DNA of 64,000 nt, taken from assembly GCA_017847885.1 (NCBI GenBank), contig JAGAUA010000054.1:1-64000 (forward strand). Reading direction: 5' to 3'. Below the pieces are notes generated by a model. That model searched no databases. It saw only the letters and a list, made by a program, of their open reading frames with translations, and was not told where the DNA came from. This stretch comes from Oscillospiraceae bacterium. Lineage in GTDB: Bacteria > Bacillota > Clostridia > Oscillospirales > Ruminococcaceae. Below are positions 23,468-31,832 of the stretch, piece by piece (the stretch's first letter is position 1; every line of letters starts with the position of its first letter). Made by a program: the position numbers and the translations under genes.

Positions 23468-25414
23468 TTACACAATTCTCTTGAACTGCTTTTCAAGCTC
23501 CCGTTTTGACAGTCTGAACATAACGGGGCGTCCGTGGGGACAGTATCTTATCCGCTCGTCGGTAAGCACGGTTTTCACGATGACCGACAGCTCTTTGAGA
23601 GAAGTTATGTCGTTTGCCTTTATCGCCGCCTTGCAGGCAAAGGTGTGGTACATATCGTCCAGTATCTCGGGCATGGGATTTGCCTTATTTTCGCAGATAT
23701 TCCGCGCAAGCTCGATAATCAAATCGCTCGGCTCACAGCCTTCCAGTATGCTGGGTATGCCAAGCACCGAGACCTTTGACGCACCCGATATCTCAAATTC
23801 AAAGCCCAGCTCACGGGCGAAATCCCCGTTCTGTGTAAGAGCGTTAAATTCCTCAAAATCCAAAAGCACCTCGGTTGGTTGAAGCAGCATTTGGCACACA
23901 AGCTTCTGCTGACCTGCTTTCAGCTTTTCAAACAGTATCCGCTCATGGGCAGCGTGCTTGTCGATGAACACGATGTCCCCGTCCACCTCGGCAATAATAT
24001 AGTTCTTGAACGCCTCGCCGATAACGCGGAAATATATCTCCTTTTCAGGCTCGGGAGGAGGCAGGGCCTTCTTCTTTTCAAAGGACGCCTCGGAAATATA
24101 CTTGAACTGCACGTCCTCCGCAGGTGCAAGCTGCTCGATAGGCGTTTCCTCGGAATTCGGCTCGGAGCTTATCTCATACGGTATATGCACGATATCCTCC
24201 TCGCGGCGGACAGGCGGAGGTGCGATTTCCTGCTGCTTCGGCGCAAGGGGTACGTGCTGTATTTTCGGCACATACTCCGCAGGCGGCTCTTCTCTGAACG
24301 CAGGTCTTATTTCCTGCACGCTGACCGTCGGGGCAATTTTCATTTGGGTATACTCGGGCGGCTCCTCGGGCAGCGGTCTTGTATAGTCGGGAACAGGCTT
24401 TTTTATGCTTATTTCAACAGGTGCAGTATCGAGAAGTATAGCGTTTTTCACAGCAAAAAATATGCTGTCCGCGATAACTCTGTCGTCGGTAAACCGCACC
24501 TCTATCTTCGCAGGGTGAACGTTTACGTCAACCATACTCGGGGAAACCGTCAGCCTCAGCACGCAGGACGGAAACTTACCCTCCATAATACTGTTTTCGT
24601 AGGCGTGTTCGAGGGAACGCATACAGGTCATGGATTTGACGTATCTTCCGTTGATAAAAAAGTGCTGCATGGTGCGGTTAGGTCTGCCGAAAACAGGCTT
24701 TACGGTAAAGCCGTCGATTTTTATTCCGTTAAGCTCGTAGTCAACGGGTATCATTGACGCGGCAAACTGCTTGCCCATGACCGCATACACCGACGAATAC
24801 AGCAAGCCGTCGCCCGGAGTGATGAACTCCTGCTTGTTGTCACGGATAAACCGAAACGCTATTTCGGGGTGAGAGAGTGCTATCTTATCAACAATAGAAG
24901 CAATGGCGTTACCCTCGGCAACGTCCTTTTTCAGAAATTTTAGCCGCGCCGGAACATTATAAAAAATGTCGCGGATTATTATTGTTGTGCCGTCGGGACA
25001 GCCCGTGCGCTCATATTCCTTTTCCTCGCTGCCCTCTATGGAGTAGTGTGTGCCGTACTGCTCCTCCGCAGTTTTTGTCAGCACGTCCACTCTTGCAACA
25101 GCGCAAATCGAAGCCAGCGCCTCACCACGGAAGCCAAGAGTCATAATGCTGTCAAGGTCGTCCTTTTGGTGTATCTTGCTTGTAGCATGGCGCAGAAACG
25201 CAACGGGCACATCCTCATGCTCAATGCCGCAGCCGTTGTCGGTAACGCGAAGATAGCTTATGCCGCCGTGCTTTATCTCAACGGTAATGCTGCTGGCGCC
25301 GCTGTCTATGGAATTTTCGATAAGCTCCTTGACTATGGAGCTTGGGCGCTCGATGACCTCGCCTGCCGCGATAAGCTCGGAGGTCTCCTTGCTCAGAAGC
25401 TGTACCTTTGCCAC
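23468..25414 (-). CDS. mutL: DNA mismatch repair protein MutL
   Basis: A 648-residue GHKL ATPase that links mismatch recognition by MutS to downstream repair. N-terminal motifs are present in order: ENSIDSGAS, DNGCGI, TLGFRGEALASI and GTTIIIRDIF. A Pro/Glu-rich linker (about 340-450) joins the C-terminal dimerisation domain. That domain ends with ACKAAIKAND and CPHGRPVMFRLSK, which correspond to the metal-binding endonuclease motifs of MutL from bacteria lacking MutH. I do not see the usual DQHAxxER; it reads DKHAAHERI. The start is GTG with GAAGGGAG upstream. It lies 33 bp after mutS. Confidence 0.95.
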   Translation of the reverse strand: MAKVQLLSKETSELIAAGEVIERPSSIVKELIENSIDSGASSITVEIKHGGISYLRVTDNGCGIEHEDVPVAFLRHATSKIHQKDDLDSIMTLGFRGEALASICAVARVDVLTKTAEEQYGTHYSIEGSEEKEYERTGCPDGTTIIIRDIFYNVPARLKFLKKDVAEGNAIASIVDKIALSHPEIAFRFIRDNKQEFITPGDGLLYSSVYAVMGKQFAASMIPVDYELNGIKIDGFTVKPVFGRPNRTMQHFFINGRYVKSMTCMRSLEHAYENSIMEGKFPSCVLRLTVSPSMVDVNVHPAKIEVRFTDDRVIADSIFFAVKNAILLDTAPVEISIKKPVPDYTRPLPEEPPEYTQMKIAPTVSVQEIRPAFREEPPAEYVPKIQHVPLAPKQQEIAPPPVRREEDIVHIPYEISSEPNSEETPIEQLAPAEDVQFKYISEASFEKKKALPPPEPEKEIYFRVIGEAFKNYIIAEVDGDIVFIDKHAAHERILFEKLKAGQQKLVCQMLLQPTEVLLDFEEFNALTQNGDFARELGFEFEISGASKVSVLGIPSILEGCEPSDLIIELARNICENKANPMPEILDDMYHTFACKAAIKANDITSLKELSVIVKTVLTDERIRYCPHGRPVMFRLSKRELEKQFKRIV

Positions 25415-25447
25415 GGTGCGTTTCTCCCTTCGAATTAATTTTATGTA

Positions 25448-28054
25448 TTATTCCAACATTCCGCAAAGCTCGCGGAGAAAATACTTTGCGTCCTCATCGG
25501 TAAGCTCGTCAACATTGGTTTTCCGCAGCTTTTCGATAATACGGTCGTTGCCTATGCTGCCGAACGATATCTGCTCGTCATTTTTCTTTACGGTCTCTAT
25601 CTTTTCCTGCTCCATTTCGGAAAGTATCTGCTTAGCGCGGTTAAGCACCTTGTTCGGAAGTCCCGCAAGCTTTGCAACGTCAATGCCGTAGCTGTCGTCA
25701 ACTCCGCCGCGGACTATCTTACGCAGGAATTTTATGTCCTCTCCCCTTTTCTTGACCGCAACGCTGTAATTTTTCACGCCCTCAAGCTCGTCCTCAAGCT
25801 TGATAAGCTCATGGTAATGGGTCGCAAAAAGGGTCTTGCAGCCGAGATTGCGCGAGTTTGCGATATACTCCGCAACCGCCGTTGCAATGCTAATTCCGTC
25901 GTATGTGGACGTGCCCCGTCCTACCTCGTCAAGAATTACTAGGCTTTGCTTCGTTGCATTTTTCAGTATGTCCGCGACCTCGCTCATTTCCACCATAAAG
26001 GTCGACTGCCCTGCGGTAAGGTCGTCGGAAGCACCCACACGGGTGAAAATCTTGTCCACTATCGAAATTTTTGCATATTTTGCAGGAACAAAGCAGCCCA
26101 TCTGCGCCATAAGAGTGATAAGCGCAGTCTGGCGCATATACGTGGATTTACCCGACATATTCGGTCCTGTAATAATGGACATACGATTGCTGTTTAAGTC
26201 AAGATATGTGTCGTTGGGCACGTACACCTCGTCGGTAAGCATAAGCTCAACAACAGGGTGTCTGCCGTCCTTGATGTCGATTATGCCGTCAATTGCGATA
26301 TCGGGCTTTGTGTACTCGTTTTTCAAAGCGGTATACGCAAAGGAGCAAAGCACGTCCAGCTGCGCTATCGCGGCGGCTGTTTCCTGCACCTTTACAAGCT
26401 GGGTCGCCACGAAATCCCGTACCTCGCAGAAAATGTCGTACTCCAAAGAAAGCACCTTGTCATTTGCTCCGAGTATCTCGTTTTCTGCCTTTTTCAGCTC
26501 GTCGGTAATAAATCTTTCGCAGTTTGCAAGGGTCTGCTTTCTGATATAATGCTCGGGAACAAGGTCGTAATAGGACTTGGTTACCTCAATATAATAGCCA
26601 AAAACACGGTTATAGCCAAGCTTAAGATTTTTTATGCCCGTGCTTTCCCTTTCGCGCTGTTCTATTTCGTCTATGATAGTCTTGCCGTTGTTAATTATTC
26701 CCCGAAGCCTGTCAAGCTCCTCGTTGAAGCCGTCCTTGATGACGCCGCCCTCTTTAGCTGTAACGGGAGGCTCGTCCACCAGCGCATTTTCGATAAGTCC
26801 CGAAATTTCGTCTAAGGTATGGATATTTTTATTAAGCTCCACCATAAGCTTGCAGCTGAAATTATCCATAAGCATTTTTATGGACGGAAGCTGCAAAGCC
26901 GTCAAGGAAAGCGCTTTCAGGTCGCGGGGCGTTGCAGTTTTGTACATGACCCTTGTCATAAGCCGCTCTATGTCGTATACTCCCGAAAGGTCGTCGGAAA
27001 GCTCCTCCCGTATCACCGACTTTTTGCAAAGCTGCTCCACCGCGTCAAGGCGGTTAATTATTATCGCAGGCTTGATAAGGGGCTGCTCGATATACGCTTT
27101 AAGCAGGCGCTTGCCCATAGATGTACGCGTGTGGTCAAGCACCCAAAGCAGGCTGCCCTTTTTCTCCTTGTTGCGCATGGTTTCCGTCAGTTCAAGATTG
27201 CGCCGCGCGGTAAGGTCAAGCTCCATGAAATAGCTGTCGTTATAACGCTTTATCTCGGTAAATCGTCCCACAAGCGCCTTTTGTGTATCGCTGATATAAT
27301 CGAAAAGTCCGCACACGCAGCAGGTCTCGGGGGAGTCCTCGTTAAGCCCTATCTCACAAAGCTCGGAAACGTTGAACTGCTTCAGCACCGCACCGCGCTT
27401 TTCCTCAACGTCAAAGCTTGTGTCATCAAGCATCTGCACGGAGCTGTTCATTTTGCTGCGGATAAAATCGGTTACCTGCTTATAGTCGAGAAATCCGCCG
27501 TTAAACAGTATCTCAACAGGCTCAAAGCGTGAAAGTTCGTTAATTATCTCGCTTTGAATATCCTTGCCCGACTTTGAAAAAAGGTGTACCTCACCCGTGG
27601 AAATATCCGCAAAACACATTGCGCACACGCCGTCAGCTGCATACGCCGCACAAAGATAGTTATTCTTCGACTCGTCAAGAAGCGTGCTTTCGGTAAGCGT
27701 ACCGGGCGTAACTATCCTTATTACGCCGCGCTCAACGATACCGCCCTTTGCGTCCTTGGGGTCGGTAAGCTGTTCGCAGATCGCCACCCTATGGCCGTTT
27801 TCTATGAGACGCTTTATGTACATTTCACAAGCGTGATACGGTATGCCGCACATGGGTGCGCGCTCCTCCAGACCGCAGTCACGTCCCGTAAGGGTAAGCT
27901 CAAGCTCTCGGGACACGAGAATGGCATCGTCAAAAAACATCTCATAAAAATCGCCCAGCCTGAAAAACAGAATATGCTCCTTATATTGATTTTTTACGGC
28001 AAAATACTGCTTCATCATTGGTGAAAGGCGGTCGAAATCGATCTGAACAGACAT
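25448..28054 (-). CDS. mutS: DNA mismatch repair protein MutS
   Basis: An 868-residue mismatch-recognition ATPase. The N-terminal mismatch-binding domain has FFRLGDFYEMFFDDA with the Phe-x-Glu motif (FYE), which wedges at mispairs. Then come connector, core and clamp domains and the ABC-type ATPase with Walker A GPNMSGKSTYMRQ and Walker B LVILDEVGRGTSTYDG. The C-terminus carries the helix-turn-helix dimerisation segment. No Shine-Dalgarno is visible before the ATG at 28054, and an 8-bp perfect hairpin lies just upstream. Start at 28054 is therefore less certain; the body of the gene is not in doubt. Confidence 0.96.
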   Translation of the reverse strand: MSVQIDFDRLSPMMKQYFAVKNQYKEHILFFRLGDFYEMFFDDAILVSRELELTLTGRDCGLEERAPMCGIPYHACEMYIKRLIENGHRVAICEQLTDPKDAKGGIVERGVIRIVTPGTLTESTLLDESKNNYLCAAYAADGVCAMCFADISTGEVHLFSKSGKDIQSEIINELSRFEPVEILFNGGFLDYKQVTDFIRSKMNSSVQMLDDTSFDVEEKRGAVLKQFNVSELCEIGLNEDSPETCCVCGLFDYISDTQKALVGRFTEIKRYNDSYFMELDLTARRNLELTETMRNKEKKGSLLWVLDHTRTSMGKRLLKAYIEQPLIKPAIIINRLDAVEQLCKKSVIREELSDDLSGVYDIERLMTRVMYKTATPRDLKALSLTALQLPSIKMLMDNFSCKLMVELNKNIHTLDEISGLIENALVDEPPVTAKEGGVIKDGFNEELDRLRGIINNGKTIIDEIEQRERESTGIKNLKLGYNRVFGYYIEVTKSYYDLVPEHYIRKQTLANCERFITDELKKAENEILGANDKVLSLEYDIFCEVRDFVATQLVKVQETAAAIAQLDVLCSFAYTALKNEYTKPDIAIDGIIDIKDGRHPVVELMLTDEVYVPNDTYLDLNSNRMSIITGPNMSGKSTYMRQTALITLMAQMGCFVPAKYAKISIVDKIFTRVGASDDLTAGQSTFMVEMSEVADILKNATKQSLVILDEVGRGTSTYDGISIATAVAEYIANSRNLGCKTLFATHYHELIKLEDELEGVKNYSVAVKKRGEDIKFLRKIVRGGVDDSYGIDVAKLAGLPNKVLNRAKQILSEMEQEKIETVKKNDEQISFGSIGNDRIIEKLRKTNVDELTDEDAKYFLRELCGMLE

Positions 28055-28063
28055 AATATATTA

Positions 28064-28094
28064 TGCTTGACCCGCAGAATTACAGCAGGTCAAG
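28064..28094 (-). repeat. Hairpin upstream of mutS
   Basis: GCTTGACC and GGTCAAGC are perfectly complementary (8 bp) around a 15-base loop, ending about 10 bases before the mutS ATG. No T run follows, so it is not a typical terminator. It may influence translation or mRNA processing between ylbF and mutS. Confidence 0.6.
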
Positions 28095-28120
28095 CAATCC
28101 TCCTATTTAATAAAGTGTTG

Positions 28121-28531
28121 TTAGTGGCAGCCGCCGCAGCTGGAACAGCTTCCGCTGCATGAATGTTCGGGCTCTGTGGGGCAGGTCTCGGGGTCCTCGC
28201 CGTTTGCGGAATATGTGATGACCATATTGATGCGGTTCAGCATATCGTCCATAGCGTCCTTGGCTTCATTGTATGCAGCCATGTTTTCGTTGGACATGAT
28301 AGCGCCGTAAAGGTCCTTTATCTCGGTATCAAGAGCAGTAAGCCTCTCCGCGCTGCGGTTGTCCTTGGACATCTCGGCATTAAGCTCAACCCTTTTCATG
28401 TTGAACTCATTTATCATCTGCTGGAGAGCCTCGTCCTTGTCGTTTGCGTCCTTAGCCTTGCAGTAAGCGGCATATCTTTCGTCCGCCTGTATCATTTTAC
28501 CCAATTCTCTTGCTTTGTCGATAACGTTCAT
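28121..28531 (-). CDS. YlbF/RicF-family protein with Cys-rich tail
   Basis: A 136-residue helical protein of the YlbF/YmcA family. In Bacillus the YlbF-YmcA-YaaT (Ric) complex binds iron-sulfur clusters and promotes mRNA maturation by RNase Y. Residues 1-110 form the helical domain; the last 20 residues hold five Cys (117, 125, 129, 132, 135) and a terminal His, with CxxxC and CxxC spacings suited to binding a metal or Fe-S cluster. The ATG follows AAAGGAG. It is 19 bp after miaB, itself an Fe-S enzyme. Partners are not in the window. Confidence 0.85.
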   Translation of the reverse strand: MNVIDKARELGKMIQADERYAAYCKAKDANDKDEALQQMINEFNMKRVELNAEMSKDNRSAERLTALDTEIKDLYGAIMSNENMAAYNEAKDAMDDMLNRINMVITYSANGEDPETCPTEPEHSCSGSCSSCGGCH

Positions 28532-28550
28532 ATTTGTTTGCTCCTTTAAA

Positions 28551-29918
28551 TTAATTTATAATCTCACCTTGCAAAGCCCAATTAAAGGCTTTTGTGATCT
28601 TAACCTGTTTGCGCTGACCGATGACCGACGGGTCAGCCTTTGCCTCAACTATAATGAATTCATCGCTTTTTCCCGAGTATATACCCTCATTCTTGGTTTC
28701 AGCGTCAAAAAGCACCGTAAGCGTTCTGCCCACAAAGCGTTTGAAATGCTCCGTCGATATTTCCCTTTGAAGCTCCAGAAGCTCTCTCATACGCCTGCTT
28801 TTGTCCTCGTCGGAGGTTTTGTCCTCCATAAGCGCGGCTTTGGTACCCGTGCGCTTTGAGTATATAAACGAGAAGATGTTGTCGTATTTCACCCTGCGCA
28901 TGATTTCAAGGGTTGCCGCAAAATCCTCCTCGGTCTCATTCGGGAAACCGACGATTATGTCGGTGCTGAATGAAAAATCGGGAATTCTGCTTCTTGCATA
29001 ATCCACTATGCTCATATATTTTTCAGCTGTATACCGCCTGTTCATGGCTTCCAGAATACGGTCGCTGCCCGATTGGAGGGGCAGGTGCATATGCTTGCAC
29101 ACCTTATCACACTCAATTATCGCGTCGATAAGCTCCTTTGTTGCGTCTTTCGGGTGTGGGGACATAAACCGCACCTTGAAATCCCCGTCAATTTCGTTTA
29201 TCCTCCGAAGAAGCTCTGCAAAGGTCATCGGGGTATCAAGATTTTTTCCGTAGGAATTAACATTCTGACCAAGCAGCATAATTTCCTTGTACCCTGCCGC
29301 CGCAAGCTCCCTTACCTCGTTCAGCACAGCCTCGGGCTCGCGGCTTCTTTCCCTGCCGCGGACATAGGGCACGATGCAGTATGAACAAAAGTTGTTGCAG
29401 CCGTACATTATCGGCACGCTTGCCTTGATATTTCCGCTTCTTACAGGCTGTATTTCCTCGGAAATCACACCGCTGTATTCGGTAATATCCACCGCAGTTT
29501 TTCTTTCCGTCAGCACCTCGTAAAGCAGCCGCGGAAGCTCCTGCACCGCGAATGTGCCGAAAATCAGATCCACCTGCTTGTAGGTTTTGCGTATCTTCTC
29601 CACGACCTGTTCCTGCTGCGCCATACAGCCGCATACTCCGATAATAAGCTCGGTATTGTTCTCCTTTAAGTGCTTGAGATTTCCGATAAGCCCGTAAATT
29701 TTCAGTTCCGCGTTTTCGCGTACTGCGCAGGTGTTGTATATGATAAGGTCGGCGGAATTTATATCATCGGTAACACCGTAGCCCATTTCGCAGAGCATAC
29801 CGAGGATTTTCTCACCGTCGCTGACATTCTGCTGACAGCCGAAGCTGTGCAGGCAGCATAGCGGCGGTGAGTCTTTTTCTGCAAGCAATTTTCTGACTTT
29901 ATCCTTATAATCAGCCAA
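28551..29918 (-). CDS. miaB: tRNA-2-methylthio-N6-dimethylallyladenosine synthase
   Basis: A radical-SAM methylthiotransferase that turns i6A37 in tRNA into ms2i6A37; 455 residues from the chosen start. The N-terminal domain carries the three auxiliary-cluster cysteines (SFGCQQN, YNTCAVREN, GVCGCM). The radical-SAM motif is YGCNNFCSYCIVPYVRGRERSR, and a C-terminal TRAM domain follows. A longer frame starts at ATG 29948, but that ATG is next to the expected transcription start of the promoter at 29957-29985. TTG 29918 has AAAGGAAG at good spacing and is preferred. First gene of the 17-gene run. Confidence 0.93.
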   Translation of the reverse strand: MADYKDKVRKLLAEKDSPPLCCLHSFGCQQNVSDGEKILGMLCEMGYGVTDDINSADLIIYNTCAVRENAELKIYGLIGNLKHLKENNTELIIGVCGCMAQQEQVVEKIRKTYKQVDLIFGTFAVQELPRLLYEVLTERKTAVDITEYSGVISEEIQPVRSGNIKASVPIMYGCNNFCSYCIVPYVRGRERSREPEAVLNEVRELAAAGYKEIMLLGQNVNSYGKNLDTPMTFAELLRRINEIDGDFKVRFMSPHPKDATKELIDAIIECDKVCKHMHLPLQSGSDRILEAMNRRYTAEKYMSIVDYARSRIPDFSFSTDIIVGFPNETEEDFAATLEIMRRVKYDNIFSFIYSKRTGTKAALMEDKTSDEDKSRRMRELLELQREISTEHFKRFVGRTLTVLFDAETKNEGIYSGKSDEFIIVEAKADPSVIGQRKQVKITKAFNWALQGEIIN

Positions 29919-29956
29919 TAGACCGTTCTTCCTTTCAACAAAAAACATATACTGTT

Positions 29957-29985
29957 ATTATAGCACTTTTTTCGATGAATTGCAA
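29957..29985 (-). promoter_or_regulatory. Sigma-A promoter of the miaB operon
   Basis: On the minus strand TTGCAA (29980-29985), a 17-bp spacer and a perfect TATAAT (29957-29962). It is the only strong promoter seen upstream of the long minus-strand run. Confidence 0.82.
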
Positions 29986-29992
29986 CCTTTTC

Positions 29993-30094
29993 ATACTAAG
30001 AACCAATTAAAAACTGTACAAAAAATCGAGCATAATCTTGCGTATATGGATTATGCGAAGATTTTTTGTCTACAGTTTTATTGGTTATTAGTAT
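29993..30094. repeat. 102-bp imperfect palindrome
   Basis: ATACTAAGAACCAAT at the left end matches the inverse of ATTGGTTATTAGTAT at the right, and the symmetry continues through AAAACTGTA, CAAAAAATC and GCATAATC to a loop at about 30041-30052. Arms match at roughly nine of ten positions. The right end touches the stop codon of the membrane protein gene, and the left end is just upstream of the miaB promoter. It could act as a bidirectional terminator because GATTTTTTG occurs in both arms, or be a MITE-like mobile repeat. Confidence 0.75.
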
Positions 30095-30693
30095 CAGTAT
30101 ACTTTTTCGCCGCTTGAAAACAGCATTTTGGTTTCTTCGGATATTTCGCCTATTTCCTTGTATTCCGCGTAAAGCGAGCCGTTAAACTCGAAAACGGAGA
30201 TAAAGCGGTTGGGGTTGTCTATATCAACATATCTGTCGGCATAGACATACTCCGCAAAAGCAGGATTTTCGCGGTATGGGTAAATTTCCGTTCGAATATC
30301 CTCTACAATATCGCCGTACTCAAAGACAATTCCGCTTTCGGCAAAGCTTTCTTCGTCGGGAACGCCCGAAAACAGAAGCGAGGCGGTCATTCCGCTTTCT
30401 CCCTTGCTCATTTTTCCTTGCATGAACACCGCGCCGCTTTCTTCGGAAATACCGCTTGTTTCAAATGCACAGGAAACAAATTCCGCACTTGCCGTATCGG
30501 AGTATATGTCAACGTAATAGGGACGGTTCACCAAGCTTATTATACCCTTTCCGCCGAAATAAATCAGAAAAAATAGCGCAACGGATATCACCGTGTACAT
30601 CATGTTCTGCTGCTTTGTGTATGTACGGCGGCTCATGGGCGCTTCCTGCGCGTTTTCCGCGGTATCGGCGGTCATCTTTTCATTTTCTTCCAT
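30094..30693 (-). CDS. Unknown single-pass membrane protein
   Basis: A 199-residue protein I do not recognise. An Arg/Lys-bearing cytoplasmic N-terminus (about 1-33) leads to one hydrophobic helix (about 34-55: YTVISVALFFLIYFGG), and the remaining 140 residues would be outside the cell. The outer part is acidic with many Tyr and Phe, without catalytic motifs, and contains one Cys. The start follows AAAGGAG and a good promoter. It is monocistronic, divergent from dnaD, and ends in the long palindrome. The frame and ribosome-binding site support a real gene; function is open. Confidence 0.75.
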   Translation of the reverse strand: MEENEKMTADTAENAQEAPMSRRTYTKQQNMMYTVISVALFFLIYFGGKGIISLVNRPYYVDIYSDTASAEFVSCAFETSGISEESGAVFMQGKMSKGESGMTASLLFSGVPDEESFAESGIVFEYGDIVEDIRTEIYPYRENPAFAEYVYADRYVDIDNPNRFISVFEFNGSLYAEYKEIGEISEETKMLFSSGEKVY

Positions 30694-30729
30694 ATGTTAA
30701 ATTTGCTCCTTTCAAGACCTGATATTTAT

Positions 30730-30758
30730 AGAATATCACGAAAAAAATTTTTGGTCAA
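30730..30758 (-). promoter_or_regulatory. Promoter of the unknown membrane protein gene
   Basis: On the minus strand TTGACC (30753-30758), a 17-bp spacer and TATTCT (30730-30735) with an upstream TG (extended -10). Confidence 0.7.
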
Positions 30759-30785
30759 GTTTATAGTGATTTTTTTTGGAATATG

Positions 30786-30794
30786 TGCTATAAT
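30786..30794 (+). promoter_or_regulatory. Extended -10 promoter of dnaD
   Basis: TGCTATAAT is a perfect extended -10 element 43 bases before the dnaD ATG. No good -35 box is present at 16-18 bp, which fits extended -10 promoters. Confidence 0.6.
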
Positions 30795-30837
30795 TAATTT
30801 ATAACAGCTATCAATTGGAATATGAAGGGAATTTTAC

Positions 30838-31812
30838 ATGAAGTACAAAATCAACTGGGACAGCTCGGACGGCGTTTTTGCCGTGCCCGACGCTGCTGCG
30901 GACTGTTTGAAGCTTGCAAGCGGAAAGGCTGTCAAGGTTTTGCTATACATACTGAAAAACAAAAATGCCGACGCCGATTTTGAGGAAATAGGTGCAGCTG
31001 TGGGAATAAGCGGCGAGGACGCGGAGGACGCGTTTTCCTACTGGCAGCAGGTCGGGATACTTTATCCAGACGGTGCAAAACCCGATAATACGCCAAAGCG
31101 GCTGGATACCCCTGCGGAAACCGAAAAGCCGGCGTTATCCTCAAGCAGAGCAAGCGAAAAAGCTTCAAAAATGCTTTCCCCTGCCGAGATATCGGAGCGT
31201 ATAAACAGTTCGTCGGAAATACAGTTTCTTTTCACCGCCGCCGAAAACACCTTTGGCAGGCTCCTTACATACACCGAGCAGCGTACCATTATATGGTTAT
31301 ACGATTATTACGGCATTGCTCCCGATATTCTGCTCATGATAATGGAATTTGCAAAATCCCAAAACAAGACAAGCATCGGCTTTGTTGAAAAAATTGCCGC
31401 AAACTGGCATGACGACGGTATCTCTACCCATGAGCAGGCAGAACGCGAGATAAAGCGGCTTCAGAATTACTACTCTCTTGCAGGACAGGTCACGGCAAAG
31501 CTGGAGCTAAATCGTACCCTTACTCCCCGTGAGCGCGGCTTTGTTGATACGTGGGCAAGCCGCGGAACGGGCATAGACCTGATTTTGTACGCTTACGAAA
31601 AAACCGTGGACAACACGGGAAAGGTATCTTTCAGCTATATGAACAAAATTCTTGACGATTGGTACTCCAAGGGTATCTTCACCGTTTCCGACGTTAAAGC
31701 TGCCGAAAGCAAGCGTACCGCTGACGAAACCGCAGCGAATTCGGACGAACACTCCTACAACCTCGACCTGTTGGTTGCACACGCAATGAATAATACCCCG
31801 AAAATCAAGTAA
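30838..31812 (+). CDS. DnaD-domain primosome protein
   Basis: A 324-residue protein of the DnaD family, which helps load the replicative helicase in Firmicutes. Residues 1-100 resemble the winged-helix N-terminal domain. Two DnaD C-terminal-type domains (DDBH2) follow at about 125-205 and 210-290, including FGRLLTYTEQRTIIWLYDYYG and the fold-repeat signature around FSYMNKILDDWYSKGI. The Ala/Glu linker between them and the N-domain is typical. The dnaC-like ATPase starts 20 bp downstream, supporting a helicase-loading pair. Confidence 0.88.
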   Translation: MKYKINWDSSDGVFAVPDAAADCLKLASGKAVKVLLYILKNKNADADFEEIGAAVGISGEDAEDAFSYWQQVGILYPDGAKPDNTPKRLDTPAETEKPALSSSRASEKASKMLSPAEISERINSSSEIQFLFTAAENTFGRLLTYTEQRTIIWLYDYYGIAPDILLMIMEFAKSQNKTSIGFVEKIAANWHDDGISTHEQAEREIKRLQNYYSLAGQVTAKLELNRTLTPRERGFVDTWASRGTGIDLILYAYEKTVDNTGKVSFSYMNKILDDWYSKGIFTVSDVKAAESKRTADETAANSDEHSYNLDLLVAHAMNNTPKIK

Positions 31813-31832
31813 GCCCGAAAGGATAAAAAACT

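Noticed and set aside
23879..24757. A 292-codon plus-strand frame opposite mutL
   Set aside because: It lies wholly inside mutL, with an Arg/Leu-rich composition typical of complemented Glu/Lys-rich sequence and no start signals.
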